From an uncultured Deefgea sp. (lineage in GTDB: Bacteria > Pseudomonadota > Gammaproteobacteria > Burkholderiales > Chitinibacteraceae), in assembly GCF_947072475.1 (NCBI RefSeq), contig NZ_CAMTIA010000009.1, positions 1 to 64,000 on the forward strand: a DNA stretch of 64,000 bases, given 5' to 3'. This document shows, piece after piece, positions 1-8,319 of this stretch. The notes beneath the pieces were generated by a model. That model was given only the letters and a program-made list of their open reading frames with translations. It was not told the DNA's origin and ran no database searches. Each line of letters opens with the position of its first letter. The stretch's first letter is position 1. The position numbers and the translations under genes were made by a program.

Positions 1-45
1 GTATATCGCCAAGCACTTGATCGGTCAAAGCCTAGCGATATATAC
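1..45. repeat. Inverted repeat downstream of the response regulator
   Basis: GTATATCGC at 1-9 is the reverse complement of most of GCGATATATAC at 35-45, giving an imperfect hairpin with a two-base insertion. It lies just beyond the stop of the minus-strand response regulator gene, so it could belong to its 3' end, but there is no T-run and the window edge cuts the context. Confidence 0.3.
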
Positions 46-75
46 CTTTAAAAGCATTCTTTAAATCACTTCAAG

Positions 76-795
76 CTAAAACAAAACGCCCAACTGCGCT
101 TTCAGCGGTTTTAAAAACCGTCGGCTCACTGGTACATTGAGTCCAGCACGTGTAATCACCTCGCCGCCGCCGGTTTCGCCCAACACAATTTGCGCCACTT
201 TTTCGGGGTGGACCAGATATTGCCGATGGCAGCGTAGCAAGCCGGTTTTTTCTTCCAAAACTTTCAACGTCAGCTCAGTAAAATGCTCTGTACCATCTTG
301 CGTCACCAAATACACGCCAGATAAACGAGCTACCACGTAATCAACTTCGTCCAGCGGCAATAATAAAATCCGATCATGTCGATGACACGGCAACTGCCTT
401 AGAGCTTGCCGTGGCGCAATTAACTGGTAATCGAGCACAGCGCTATTTTGCTTGGTTAAGCGCGCCAAGGTTTTATTCAATCGACTGGCGAGTACTGGCT
501 TGAGTAAATAATCAAATGCATGCTCTTCAAACGCCTTTACTGCATGCTCGTCAAATGCCGTCACAAAGACGATCTGCGGTATTTTATCGGGATCGAGCAT
601 GCCGACCAATTCCAAGCCGGAGATCCTCGGCATTTGAATATCCAAAAACACCACATCTGGGCGCAAACGATAAATCATTTGCATCGCCTCGATGGCATTG
701 CTCGCCTCACCCACCACGTCAATACCCGCATCCTCGAGTAAACAGCGCAATTCATCGCGCGCCAACGGTTCATCATCCACCAATAAAGCCTGCAT
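76..795 (-). CDS. LytTR-family response regulator
   Basis: A 239-residue DNA-binding response regulator. The N-terminal receiver domain (about residues 1-115) has the acidic pair in LLVDDEP, the phosphoacceptor Asp52 in FLDIQMP and the conserved lysine in YLLKP. The C-terminal half (about 137-237) is a LytTR DNA-binding domain. I chose the ATG at 795, which overlaps the kinase stop as TGATG; a GTG one codon upstream would give 240 residues. It is translated after the sensor kinase and is its obvious partner. Length and architecture match the E. coli BtsR and YpdB pyruvate-sensing regulators, but the sequence alone does not say which signal this pair reads. Confidence 0.93.
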   Translation of the reverse strand: MQALLVDDEPLARDELRCLLEDAGIDVVGEASNAIEAMQMIYRLRPDVVFLDIQMPRISGLELVGMLDPDKIPQIVFVTAFDEHAVKAFEEHAFDYLLKPVLASRLNKTLARLTKQNSAVLDYQLIAPRQALRQLPCHRHDRILLLPLDEVDYVVARLSGVYLVTQDGTEHFTELTLKVLEEKTGLLRCHRQYLVHPEKVAQIVLGETGGGEVITRAGLNVPVSRRFLKPLKAQLGVLF

Positions 796-2534
796 CACAA
801 TTTCTCCACCGCCAACAATGACTCAACGACCAACAATTCCTCAGCCACCCACGGCAGACTTAAACTAATGCGGGTAAATTGCTCGGGCTCATGCGCTACG
901 CTCAAGCCGTACTCTGGACCAAACTGCGCTTTTAAGCGCCGATCGACCAAGCTCATCCCCATCCCATCACTACTTTTTCGCAATGCATTGTAAAGACCGG
1001 CATTATCTTCAACGTGCAACAGCAAAGTGTTGCCCTTACTGGCGGGCTCAGCATACAGCCGTATTTTCCCGGCACCCAGTAGTTGCGAAGTGCCATGTTT
1101 AATCGCATTTTCGACCAAGGGCTGCAATGAAAAAGCCGGCAAGCCTACCTGACTAAATTGCGGTGCGATATCGACCTCAACCTGCAAACGCTCGGCAAAG
1201 CGCGCTAATTCAATTTGCAGATAGGCATTCACATGTTCAATTTCATCAGCCAACGTGGCGGTGCCATCAGGTCGCTTGAGGTTTTTACGAAAAAAAGTCG
1301 ATAAATGCTGCACCAAAATTCGCGCTCGTGCCGGATCGATCCGAATCACCGCATTTAAGGTATTGAGCGCATTAAACAAAAAATGCGGATTGACCTGTGC
1401 ATGCAGCAATTTAATCTCGGCCTGCGCTAGCAATGCGCGCTGCGCCTCGATCCGGCCAGTGAGAATTTGCCGCGACAATAGTTTGGCAATGCCTTCACCC
1501 AAGGTTCGGTTAAGCTTGGCAAATAAACGCCCCTTAGGCTCATACAACTTAATGGTACCAATCACTTGATCATCGGCGTCTTGCAATGGAATCACCAAGG
1601 TTGAGCCAAGGCGGCATTCGGGATGAATTGAGCACTTATAGGCAATCTCATTGCCATCGGCGTACACCACCCGATTATCACGAATCGCATCTTGCGTATG
1701 TTTGGAAGTAATGGGCGTGCCGGGCAAATGATGGTCTGAGCCCGTGCCGGTAAAGGCCAGTAGTTTTTCTCTATCGGTAATGGCTACAGCGCCAACCCCG
1801 GTTTCTTCCGAAATAATCTGCGCCACGCGCATTGAATTGGCTTCGTTAAAGCTGCTCCGAAATAAACCCTCAGTTCTTGCCGCAATTCGCAAAGCACGCG
1901 CTGAAAAAGCACTCGAATACTGCTCGGCCATCGCCCGCCGATCGAGCAATAAGCGCATAAACATTGCCGCACCCACGCTATTGGCAATCAGCATCGGCAA
2001 GGCCACGCTATTGACCACGCCATACGCCACCGAATACGGCCTTGTTGCCGCGAGGATCACCCCCATCTGCAGCATTTCAGCCAGCAAAGTCACAATCCCG
2101 ACCAGCATAGGCTGAAACAACAAATCCACTCGCCCACGACGGATCAAGGCGCGATGCACCAAGCCGCCGAACAAGCCTTCGCAAATCGTTGAAATCATAC
2201 ACGCCACATCCGTCGGCCCACCGAGGGAGTAGCGATGCAGCCCACCCGTAAAGCCCACCGCCAAACCCACTGAAGGCCCGCCCAACAAGCCACCCAACAC
2301 CGCACCGATGGCGCGAATATTGGCAATCGAGTCATCCACCTTGAGCCCCAAATACGTGCCAAGGACACAAAACCCCGAAAACACTAAATAGCACGTGAGT
2401 TTATGCGGCAAGCGAATGGTCACTTGCATCAAGGGCGTAAACAACGGCGTTCGCGCCAATAGCCAAGCGATGACCATGAAAATGCAAGTTTGCTGCAATA
2501 ATTGCAAAACCAAAGAGAGTTGCTGCGTCAGCAT
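795..2534 (-). CDS. LytS-type sensor histidine kinase (5TM-GAF-HisK)
   Basis: A 579-residue membrane sensor kinase. About residues 1-200 form the LytS/YhcK-type multi-helix membrane domain rich in Gly-Gly motifs, followed by a GAF-like domain (about 230-340). The phosphoacceptor is His384 in QVNPHFLFNALN, the signature of the LytS/YehU/YpdA His_kinase family. A HATPase domain follows with the N-box PLVENAIKHG. It should autophosphorylate on His and pass phosphate to the LytTR regulator encoded directly downstream with an overlapping stop and start. Family members sense pyruvate or cell-envelope state; the ligand here is unknown. Confidence 0.92.
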   Translation of the reverse strand: MLTQQLSLVLQLLQQTCIFMVIAWLLARTPLFTPLMQVTIRLPHKLTCYLVFSGFCVLGTYLGLKVDDSIANIRAIGAVLGGLLGGPSVGLAVGFTGGLHRYSLGGPTDVACMISTICEGLFGGLVHRALIRRGRVDLLFQPMLVGIVTLLAEMLQMGVILAATRPYSVAYGVVNSVALPMLIANSVGAAMFMRLLLDRRAMAEQYSSAFSARALRIAARTEGLFRSSFNEANSMRVAQIISEETGVGAVAITDREKLLAFTGTGSDHHLPGTPITSKHTQDAIRDNRVVYADGNEIAYKCSIHPECRLGSTLVIPLQDADDQVIGTIKLYEPKGRLFAKLNRTLGEGIAKLLSRQILTGRIEAQRALLAQAEIKLLHAQVNPHFLFNALNTLNAVIRIDPARARILVQHLSTFFRKNLKRPDGTATLADEIEHVNAYLQIELARFAERLQVEVDIAPQFSQVGLPAFSLQPLVENAIKHGTSQLLGAGKIRLYAEPASKGNTLLLHVEDNAGLYNALRKSSDGMGMSLVDRRLKAQFGPEYGLSVAHEPEQFTRISLSLPWVAEELLVVESLLAVEKL

Positions 2535-2703
2535 GGCGGCGTAAAAACCAAAGGGGAGATTGCTGCTTATAACGGATTGAATGCGCGGTGCCTATTGAAG
2601 CTTTCCCGATCTAGGCAACACTAACAACACTCGCTAATTTGTCAGCGACTGCGGTACAGTTCGTCAGCAAACCGACCTAAACGCGCCAAAAAAAGAGAAA
2701 ACC

Positions 2704-2919
2704 ATGCCCATCTACGCCTATCGCTGTGCCGCCTGCGCGCACTATGGTGAACACTTACAAAAACTCAGCGACCCCGCGCTCAGCCAATGCCCCGCTTGTG
2801 CTGCTGCACAATACCAAAAACAGCTCAGCGCCGTTAGCGTACAAATCAAAGGCGCAGCCGCCGCAGTGAGCTCAGCCGCACCCACGCCACATCATTGCGG
2901 CCCGGGCTGCCAGCACTAA
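2704..2919 (+). CDS. FmdB-family zinc ribbon protein
   Basis: A 71-residue protein starting MPIYAYRC with two CxxC pairs (CAAC and CPAC), the pattern of the FmdB/CxxC_CXXC_SSSS putative regulatory zinc-ribbon family. The core ends around residue 50. The tail is Ala/Ser-rich and ends in HHCGPGCQH, which could bind another metal. An AG-rich stretch (AAAAGAGAAA) precedes the ATG. The gene is monocistronic, divergent from the kinase gene and upstream of the beta-lactamase. The biochemical function of this family is not established. Confidence 0.85.
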   Translation: MPIYAYRCAACAHYGEHLQKLSDPALSQCPACAAAQYQKQLSAVSVQIKGAAAAVSSAAPTPHHCGPGCQH

Positions 2920-3028
2920 ACTCGCGCCCGTACATCTTGGCCTGCAGCTGACTTTATTACTTTTAATGCCCGATGCGCTGCGCTACCATGCCGATTCTTG
3001 CCCACTTGACTGAATCGGATTCACACGC

Positions 3029-3910
3029 ATGCCTGCCCGCCTAGCTATTCGCGCCGCCCTTTGGGGCGTGAAATTACGCCGCCAACGTGCTGCGCATTTT
3101 GCCGCCGTACTGGCGGTTTTGACTTTTTGTACTGGGCTCACGCAAGCCCAAACCTTGATCACGCCACAAGCATCGGGTTTTGAAGAAAACAGCCAAATCG
3201 CCGCTGTCTTTGCGAAAAACCAGATCCAAGGCAGCATCGCCATATTGGATGTCAGCCAGCAGCGACTCATCGGGCACAATAACGAGCGAGCTGCAACGCG
3301 CTTTATTCCTGCCTCAACTTTTAAAGTCGCCAGTAGCTTAATTGGTCTCAGTACCAAGGCGGTCAGCAGTGTGGATGAGGTGTTTTATCATTACGATGGA
3401 CAACCCGTTTATTTAGCCAGCTGGGCGCATGACATGGGTTTACGCGAAGCGCTGCGCGTATCTAACGTGCCCGCCTACCAGCAACTGGCCAAAAAAATCG
3501 GCTTGAGCGCCATGCAAAGTGATGTGAGTCAACTCAATTACGGCAATGCCGATATTGGGCAGCAAGTCGATCAATTTTGGCTCAAAGGGCCACTCAAAAT
3601 CAGCCCGATTGAACAAAGCCAATTTTTAGCTCGACTCGCACAAAAACAACTCCCGCTACCGAAATCAGCACAAAGCGCGGTGCGCGAGATCATGCAACTC
3701 GAATCGGGCAAAGGCTGGACACTCTTCGGTAAAACCGGGCTCTACCGCGACAGCCCATCAGATATTGGCTGGTTTGTCGGCTGGCTAGAAGAAGACGGCA
3801 AGATCTATAGCTTTGCGCTCAATATCGATCAAGCCAAAACACAGCCACTCAGCCAGCGCATTCAATTAAGCAAAGACAGCTTACAAGCGTTAGGACTGAT
3901 GAAAAACTAA
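3029..3910 (+). CDS. Class D (OXA-like) beta-lactamase
   Basis: A 293-residue serine hydrolase expected to act in the periplasm on beta-lactams. It carries the class D landmarks: S96-T-F-K99 (nucleophile and carboxylated lysine), S145-N-V147, Y171-G-N173, the FWLKGPLKIS segment and the K235-T-G237 triad motif followed by a GWFVGW strand. The first 40 residues are basic then hydrophobic and look like a Sec signal peptide with likely cleavage after TQA. The long basic N-terminus means a later start is possible. The next gene block is an unrelated biosynthetic operon on the same strand. The substrate profile cannot be read from sequence; a penicillin-recognising regulatory role is less likely because there is no fused sensor module. 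Confidence 0.9.
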   Translation: MPARLAIRAALWGVKLRRQRAAHFAAVLAVLTFCTGLTQAQTLITPQASGFEENSQIAAVFAKNQIQGSIAILDVSQQRLIGHNNERAATRFIPASTFKVASSLIGLSTKAVSSVDEVFYHYDGQPVYLASWAHDMGLREALRVSNVPAYQQLAKKIGLSAMQSDVSQLNYGNADIGQQVDQFWLKGPLKISPIEQSQFLARLAQKQLPLPKSAQSAVREIMQLESGKGWTLFGKTGLYRDSPSDIGWFVGWLEEDGKIYSFALNIDQAKTQPLSQRIQLSKDSLQALGLMKN

Positions 3911-4121
3911 CTATTGAACCAGATGTCGCGGCGAGATAACTCACCAAGTTACCTCGCTCGATCAGCAGCTCGCCCTTGCGCCAACACGATTGCGCCTCGG
4001 CGCTCAAAGCACAAAATTGACTTTGTCATAGCAAACTATGGCAAAATTGGGGCTCGGCATGCATTAAACCCATCCCATACTGCGCCTTATTTTTAGTTTT
4101 GATTTTCTGGTTTTCCTCGTC
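3911..4121. other. Intergenic region upstream of the aryl polyene operon
   Basis: A 211-base gap with two inverted repeats. GCGAGATAAC (3931-3940) pairs with GTTACCTCGC (3948-3957) with one mismatch just after the beta-lactamase stop, possibly its terminator although no T-run follows. TTTGTCATAG (4022-4031) and CTATGGCAAA (4036-4045) form an operator-like palindrome about 75 bases before the first pigment gene. A TTGACT hexamer overlaps its left edge. A 60-codon open frame here has no recognisable features and I do not call it. Confidence 0.5.
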
Positions 4122-4799
4122 ATGCTCTCGCCCTATTGGTCCATTCAAATTCATCTTTCACGCCTTGGTAGTTGGCATGAAACGCGCAATGACGTGCCAA
4201 GTTTGGATTTTATTGCGCCATTGCAACGCCGACGCCTATCGCCCTTAGCGCGAATTAATTTGCAACTGGCGCACGACATCAATCCAGAAAAAACCGCGCT
4301 GCGCTGTATTTTTGCCTCACGCCATGGCGAAATCGTACAAACCACGCAGATGCTGCAAGCCTTAGCCAAAGATGAATTATTGTCGCCCGCGCGCTTTAGC
4401 CACTCAGTTCACAATGCCATTCAAGGTTTATGGAGCATTCAAGCGCAACAAACCGCAGAATGCAGCGCCATCAGCGCCGGCATCGACACACTGCCAATGG
4501 GTTTACTGGAGGCGGCCACACTACTGGCCGATCAGGCCAACCCAGCTGTATTACTGATGTGCACCGATGAAGCCGTACCCGCCATATTTAATCCCGACGC
4601 ATCAGAAAGTACGACCCGCTTTGCGCTCGCTGGATTGATCAATACCCAGCCCGCGAATTTAAAATTAAGCGCCATCCCCAAAACCCACGCCCCAATACTG
4701 GATCCCACGCATTTAGCATTTTTGCAATGGTGGCATAGCGATGCGCCGCAGCTGATCACCGCCGGAGCCCGATGTAATTGGCAATGGACTCGCTTATGA
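4122..4799 (+). CDS. Beta-ketoacyl synthase-like chain length factor (APE cluster)
   Basis: A 225-residue protein resembling the N-terminal ketosynthase-like domain family (PF13723, Ketoacyl-synt_2) that opens aryl polyene clusters. The region around SARFSHSVHNAIQGLWSI and SAISAGIDTLPMGLLEA corresponds to the thiolase fold around the active site, but the usual Cys nucleophile context (TACSS) is replaced by ECSAISAG, so it is probably non-catalytic. In characterised APE systems such a subunit (ApeC) pairs with a catalytic ketosynthase (ApeO). It is first in the operon and overlaps the next gene by ATGA. Confidence 0.82.
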   Translation: MLSPYWSIQIHLSRLGSWHETRNDVPSLDFIAPLQRRRLSPLARINLQLAHDINPEKTALRCIFASRHGEIVQTTQMLQALAKDELLSPARFSHSVHNAIQGLWSIQAQQTAECSAISAGIDTLPMGLLEAATLLADQANPAVLLMCTDEAVPAIFNPDASESTTRFALAGLINTQPANLKLSAIPKTHAPILDPTHLAFLQWWHSDAPQLITAGARCNWQWTRL

Positions 4800-5563
4800 G
4801 TCTGGCGCAAAAAATAAACACCCTTCAGCGCCAAATAGCGACCGTGATTACCTTTAGCTGTTTTGGTATTGGCGGCGCTTTACTGGGCTTATTGTTTCCC
4901 GTCCTGAATCGCCTCACGCCCAAAGCGCAAAGGCAAACGCGCGCGCGCCAAATTATTCATCGGATCTTTGCCTACTTTATGCGCTGGATGCGGTTTGTAG
5001 GCATTCTGCACTGGCAGATTGAAGGCCAAGATCGGCTCGGCCGACCCGGGCAATTGGTCATCGCCAATCATCCGTCTTTGCTCGACGTGGTGTTTATCAT
5101 GGCGCAGATCGATGCGCCCAATTGCGTCGTCAAAGGTAGTTTATGGCGCAACCCTTGCGTGGCTGGCCCCGTTGCTGCCGCCGGGTTTATACCCAACGAC
5201 AGTAACGAGCACATGATTCAAGCCAGCGTCGCCGCGCTAGCGCAAGGCGACTGCTTGATTATTTTCCCCGAAGGCACGCGCAGCACGCCCGGCCAAAGCC
5301 TGCAATTACACCGTGGCGCGGCCACCATTGCCATCAAAGGCGCAAAAATATTAACCCCAGTGGTGATTACCGTTAGCCCAAGCACTTTGACCAAGCAAGA
5401 AAAGTGGTACAAGATACCGCCCCGCCGTTTTGTCATGACATTACGCGTACTCGACGACATCGACCCCAGCGCGTATCGCCGAACCAATAGCGACCCGATT
5501 GCTGCGCGTCGCCTCAATCGTGACCTTATCGACCTTTACACGCAGGAATTAAACCGTGGATAA
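4796..5563 (+). CDS. PlsC-like 1-acyl-glycerol-3-phosphate acyltransferase family protein
   Basis: A 255-residue membrane-associated acyltransferase with the family signature H92-P-S-L-L-D97 (NHxxxxD box) and the FPEGTRS motif at about 157-163. An N-terminal hydrophobic segment (about 15-38) should anchor it at the inner membrane. I chose the ATG at 4796 because it overlaps the upstream stop as ATGA; an in-frame ATG at 4778 would add six residues. In APE clusters such enzymes are thought to help attach the polyene or companion acyl chains to a lipid anchor; that role is inference here. Confidence 0.86.
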   Translation: MSLAQKINTLQRQIATVITFSCFGIGGALLGLLFPVLNRLTPKAQRQTRARQIIHRIFAYFMRWMRFVGILHWQIEGQDRLGRPGQLVIANHPSLLDVVFIMAQIDAPNCVVKGSLWRNPCVAGPVAAAGFIPNDSNEHMIQASVAALAQGDCLIIFPEGTRSTPGQSLQLHRGAATIAIKGAKILTPVVITVSPSTLTKQEKWYKIPPRRFVMTLRVLDDIDPSAYRRTNSDPIAARRLNRDLIDLYTQELNRG

Positions 5564-5819
5564 CCCGCTGATTAACGAAATCAAACTGTTTGTCATTGAA
5601 ACGCTGAATTTAGAAGACATCACCATCGATGACATCGATGCTGAAGCACCCTTATTTAATGAAGGCTTAGGTCTGGATTCGATTGATGCGCTGGAATTGG
5701 GCGTGGGTTTACAAAAACGCTACAACATCAAATTGCAGAATGATTCGACCGAAAACTACCGGCACTTTGCCTCAATTCGCGCCTTGGCCGAGCTGGTGAG
5801 CACACAACGCGCAGTTTAA
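5556..5819 (+). CDS. Acyl carrier protein 1 (APE cluster)
   Basis: An 87-residue acidic carrier protein with the phosphopantetheine attachment motif GLGLDSIDALEL (Ser42). It starts with GTG at 5556, eight bases before the end of the upstream acyltransferase gene, so translation is probably coupled. It is the first of two tandem carrier proteins, as in known aryl polyene clusters where ApeE and ApeF carry the growing chain. Which of the two holds the starter and which the elongating chain cannot be told here. Confidence 0.9.
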   Translation: MDNPLINEIKLFVIETLNLEDITIDDIDAEAPLFNEGLGLDSIDALELGVGLQKRYNIKLQNDSTENYRHFASIRALAELVSTQRAV

Positions 5820-5844
5820 GTACGCACCCAATTAGAGAAATTTT

Positions 5845-6090
5845 ATGGACAAAAAAGCCATTCACGACGCGGTCGTGAACATTATCGCTACGCTATTTGA
5901 AATCAATCCAGCGCGCATCACCCCTGATGCCCAATTGTATGCCGACTTAGAAATCGACAGCATCGATGCGGTGGATATGGCCGCAGAACTCAAAACGCTG
6001 GTGGGTAAAAAAATCAGCCCCGCCGACTTCAAACAAGTTCGCACCGTGCAAGACGTCATCGACACGGTGGATAAACTGCTGCAAGCGTAG
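5845..6090 (+). CDS. Acyl carrier protein 2 (APE cluster)
   Basis: An 81-residue acyl carrier protein with the pantetheine motif DLEIDSIDAVDM (Ser39) and the four-helix ACP length. A short 25-base spacer with an AGAGA Shine-Dalgarno-like stretch separates it from the first carrier protein gene, an exception to the overlapping junctions elsewhere in the operon. It should be modified by a phosphopantetheinyl transferase; none is encoded in this window, so one from elsewhere in the genome would be needed. Confidence 0.9.
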   Translation: MDKKAIHDAVVNIIATLFEINPARITPDAQLYADLEIDSIDAVDMAAELKTLVGKKISPADFKQVRTVQDVIDTVDKLLQA

Positions 6091-6103
6091 TTTCAACCAC
6101 ACA

Positions 6104-6649
6104 ATGAAAAAAACCCTCACCCTTATCAGCGGGCTATTGATGCTGCTCTACCCGCTCTTGGTGTATTTTTCATTAGGACAGGTGTCAATCAGCACCTTGG
6201 CACTGGGTTTGATTTTGCTGGCCATTATTCGAGGCGTCAGCGCCAGATACACCCCAGGTATGCCACTACAAGTCGCCATTTTATTGGTTCTGGCTGGCAT
6301 ACTCTATATGCAGGGCAATATAGCTTGGCTGCGCTACTATCCGGTCTTGATCAATCTGGCCATGTTGTCGGTGTTTGCCTACAGCCTGTGGCGCGGACCG
6401 AGCGTAATTGAGCGCCTAGCCAGACTGAGCGAGCCTAATTTGCCGGCATCGGGCGTGGCGTACACCCGCAAAGTGACGCAAGTCTGGTGTGGGTTTTTTA
6501 TGCTCAACGGCAGCATCGCGCTGTGGACGGCACGCTATGCCAGCTGGGATTACTGGACTTTATATAATGGCGGCATCGCCTATGTGCTCATGGGCGCTTT
6601 GATGGCTGGAGAATGGATACTGCGACAGCGTATTCGCACCAAACAATGA
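6104..6649 (+). CDS. COG4648-like integral membrane protein (APE cluster)
   Basis: A 181-residue hydrophobic protein starting MKKTLTLISG with about five to six predicted transmembrane helices. It ends in a basic tail (RQRIRTKQ). It resembles the uncharacterised membrane protein (COG4648 type) regularly found between the carrier proteins and the AMP ligase in aryl polyene clusters. I chose the ATG at 6104, 13 bases after the carrier protein stop; the longer frame upstream overlaps the carrier gene and is not protein-like. Its role is unknown, possibly assembly or transport of the lipid product at the inner membrane. Confidence 0.8.
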   Translation: MKKTLTLISGLLMLLYPLLVYFSLGQVSISTLALGLILLAIIRGVSARYTPGMPLQVAILLVLAGILYMQGNIAWLRYYPVLINLAMLSVFAYSLWRGPSVIERLARLSEPNLPASGVAYTRKVTQVWCGFFMLNGSIALWTARYASWDYWTLYNGGIAYVLMGALMAGEWILRQRIRTKQ

Positions 6650-8319
6650 TAAATAAATGGCTTGATCGCAATACCCCTGCTTATGACTTTGCATTACAAC
6701 AAGGTCGACTGATCCGCAGCAGCGAATTTAGCGCGCACGTGGCGGCGCTGGCGCACACGTTGGCGATGCATAACGAGCGCGAAATCAGCCTATTTTGCCG
6801 TGACGCGTATTGGTTTGCCGTCGCCCTGTATGCCGCATGGCAAACCGATAAAATCGTGCATCTACCCGGTGATGAAACGCGGATCAATGCCACGCCAGCA
6901 ACACTGCGTCTCGCCGATGAGCCGCAATGGGGCTTAGTCATTGCTGCACTGTGCGAACCGGCGTCAATTAAGCAGGCAGCACAACTCCCCCCCTACGCGC
7001 CCGATGCTTGTCAGCTGGTGATTTATACCTCGGGCTCCAGTGGTGAACCCAAGGCGATTCATAAAACGCTGCAGCAACTGCTCACTGAAGTTGCCGTATT
7101 AGAGTCGCTATTTGGCGCGCAAATGGCCGATTCGGTCATTGTGGCGACGGTCAGCCAGCAACATATTTATGGCTTATTGTTTCGAATCATTTGGCCAGTG
7201 AGCTTTGGCCGCGTGTTTGCTGCCGAGGCGGCATTTTTCCCCGAGCAGCTGTTTGCAATGAGTCAGGCGGCAGGCAAAGTCAGCTGGATTGCCAGCCCCG
7301 CGCATTACAAGCGGCTCACTGAACAGCAGCCGTGGGCGGCAACTCGGCCGCATTTGGCGGCGCTGTTTTCATCTGCCGGCGTACTTAACGCCGAAGTTGC
7401 CCAGCGGATTGCCCACTATAGCGGCATGCCCATCACCGAGATTTTTGGCTCGTCCGAAACTGGCGGCGTCGCTTGGCGGCAACAGCCTACAGCGTGGCAA
7501 GCGCTGCCCAATGTAGCGCTGCGCATTAACGACGCTGGCGCGCTTGAAATTAACTCAGCACATTTATTGCCCAATCAATGGGTCGTGATGGATGACGCCG
7601 CCAGCATCAGCGCCGATGGCAGATTCACGCTTTTAGGGCGGCTCGATCGCATTGCGAAAATCGAAGAACAACGCATTGCACTCGCTCGCGTCGAGCAGGC
7701 TTTACAGCATTTACCCGAAGTCACTGACGCTGCGGTTTTTGCTGCAGAAACGCAAGGTCGGCAAAGTTTAAATGCCGTCATCGTGCTCAATGCAGCGGGC
7801 ATTGCGCTACTGGTGCAACTGGGAAAAACCGCACTCATCAAGCAACTTAAAAAACATTTAATCGGCGACATCGAGCGCGTGGCTATCCCGCGCCGCTGGC
7901 GCTTTGCGGCCGCTTTACCGGTCAATGCACAAGGCAAAACCACGCCAGCCGCTTTACAGCTTTTATTTGCGTCGCCCGCCTTGCTGCCGCAAACACTGTC
8001 GCTGCAGCAAGACGACGAACAATGCCAATTGCAACTCTTCATCGCCGCCGATATAGCCTATTTTGCGGGGCACTTTCCCAATGCGCCGATTTTGCCCGGC
8101 GTGACGCAAATTCATTGGGCGGCCCAATTCGCGCGTCAATACTTTGCCATCCCCGGCGCATTTAGCCAGATGGAAGTGATTAAATTTCAGCAAATCATCC
8201 GGCCCAACACCGTGCTCACGCTGCAGCTCACTTGGGATGAAATGCGGCAAAGGGTGACGTTTGCTTTTACTTCCGAGCAAGGCAGCCATTCCTCAGGCCG
8301 ATTGGTTTTTGCCGCATGA
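6646..8319 (+). CDS. Fused acyl/aryl-AMP ligase and ApeI-type dehydratase
   Basis: A 557-residue two-domain enzyme. Residues about 1-440 are an adenylate-forming ligase with the P-loop TSGSSGEPK (128-136), the IFGSSETGG motif (266-274) and the C-terminal catalytic lysine region NAQGKTTP (Lys431). Residues about 450-557 form a hotdog 3-hydroxyacyl-ACP dehydratase with AGHFPNAPILPG (His476), like ApeI/FabA proteins. The ligase should activate the aromatic starter acid and load it on a carrier; the dehydratase should make the trans double bonds during chain growth. The ATG at 6646 overlaps the upstream stop as ATGA. In the best-studied APE clusters, as I recall, these activities are separate proteins. 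Confidence 0.88.
   Translation: MINKWLDRNTPAYDFALQQGRLIRSSEFSAHVAALAHTLAMHNEREISLFCRDAYWFAVALYAAWQTDKIVHLPGDETRINATPATLRLADEPQWGLVIAALCEPASIKQAAQLPPYAPDACQLVIYTSGSSGEPKAIHKTLQQLLTEVAVLESLFGAQMADSVIVATVSQQHIYGLLFRIIWPVSFGRVFAAEAAFFPEQLFAMSQAAGKVSWIASPAHYKRLTEQQPWAATRPHLAALFSSAGVLNAEVAQRIAHYSGMPITEIFGSSETGGVAWRQQPTAWQALPNVALRINDAGALEINSAHLLPNQWVVMDDAASISADGRFTLLGRLDRIAKIEEQRIALARVEQALQHLPEVTDAAVFAAETQGRQSLNAVIVLNAAGIALLVQLGKTALIKQLKKHLIGDIERVAIPRRWRFAAALPVNAQGKTTPAALQLLFASPALLPQTLSLQQDDEQCQLQLFIAADIAYFAGHFPNAPILPGVTQIHWAAQFARQYFAIPGAFSQMEVIKFQQIIRPNTVLTLQLTWDEMRQRVTFAFTSEQGSHSSGRLVFAA

Noticed and set aside
3914-4096. A 60-codon open frame between the beta-lactamase and the pigment operon
   Set aside because: It overlaps two palindromes and a probable promoter region, is rich in Arg/Ser/Cys/Pro and shows no family features.
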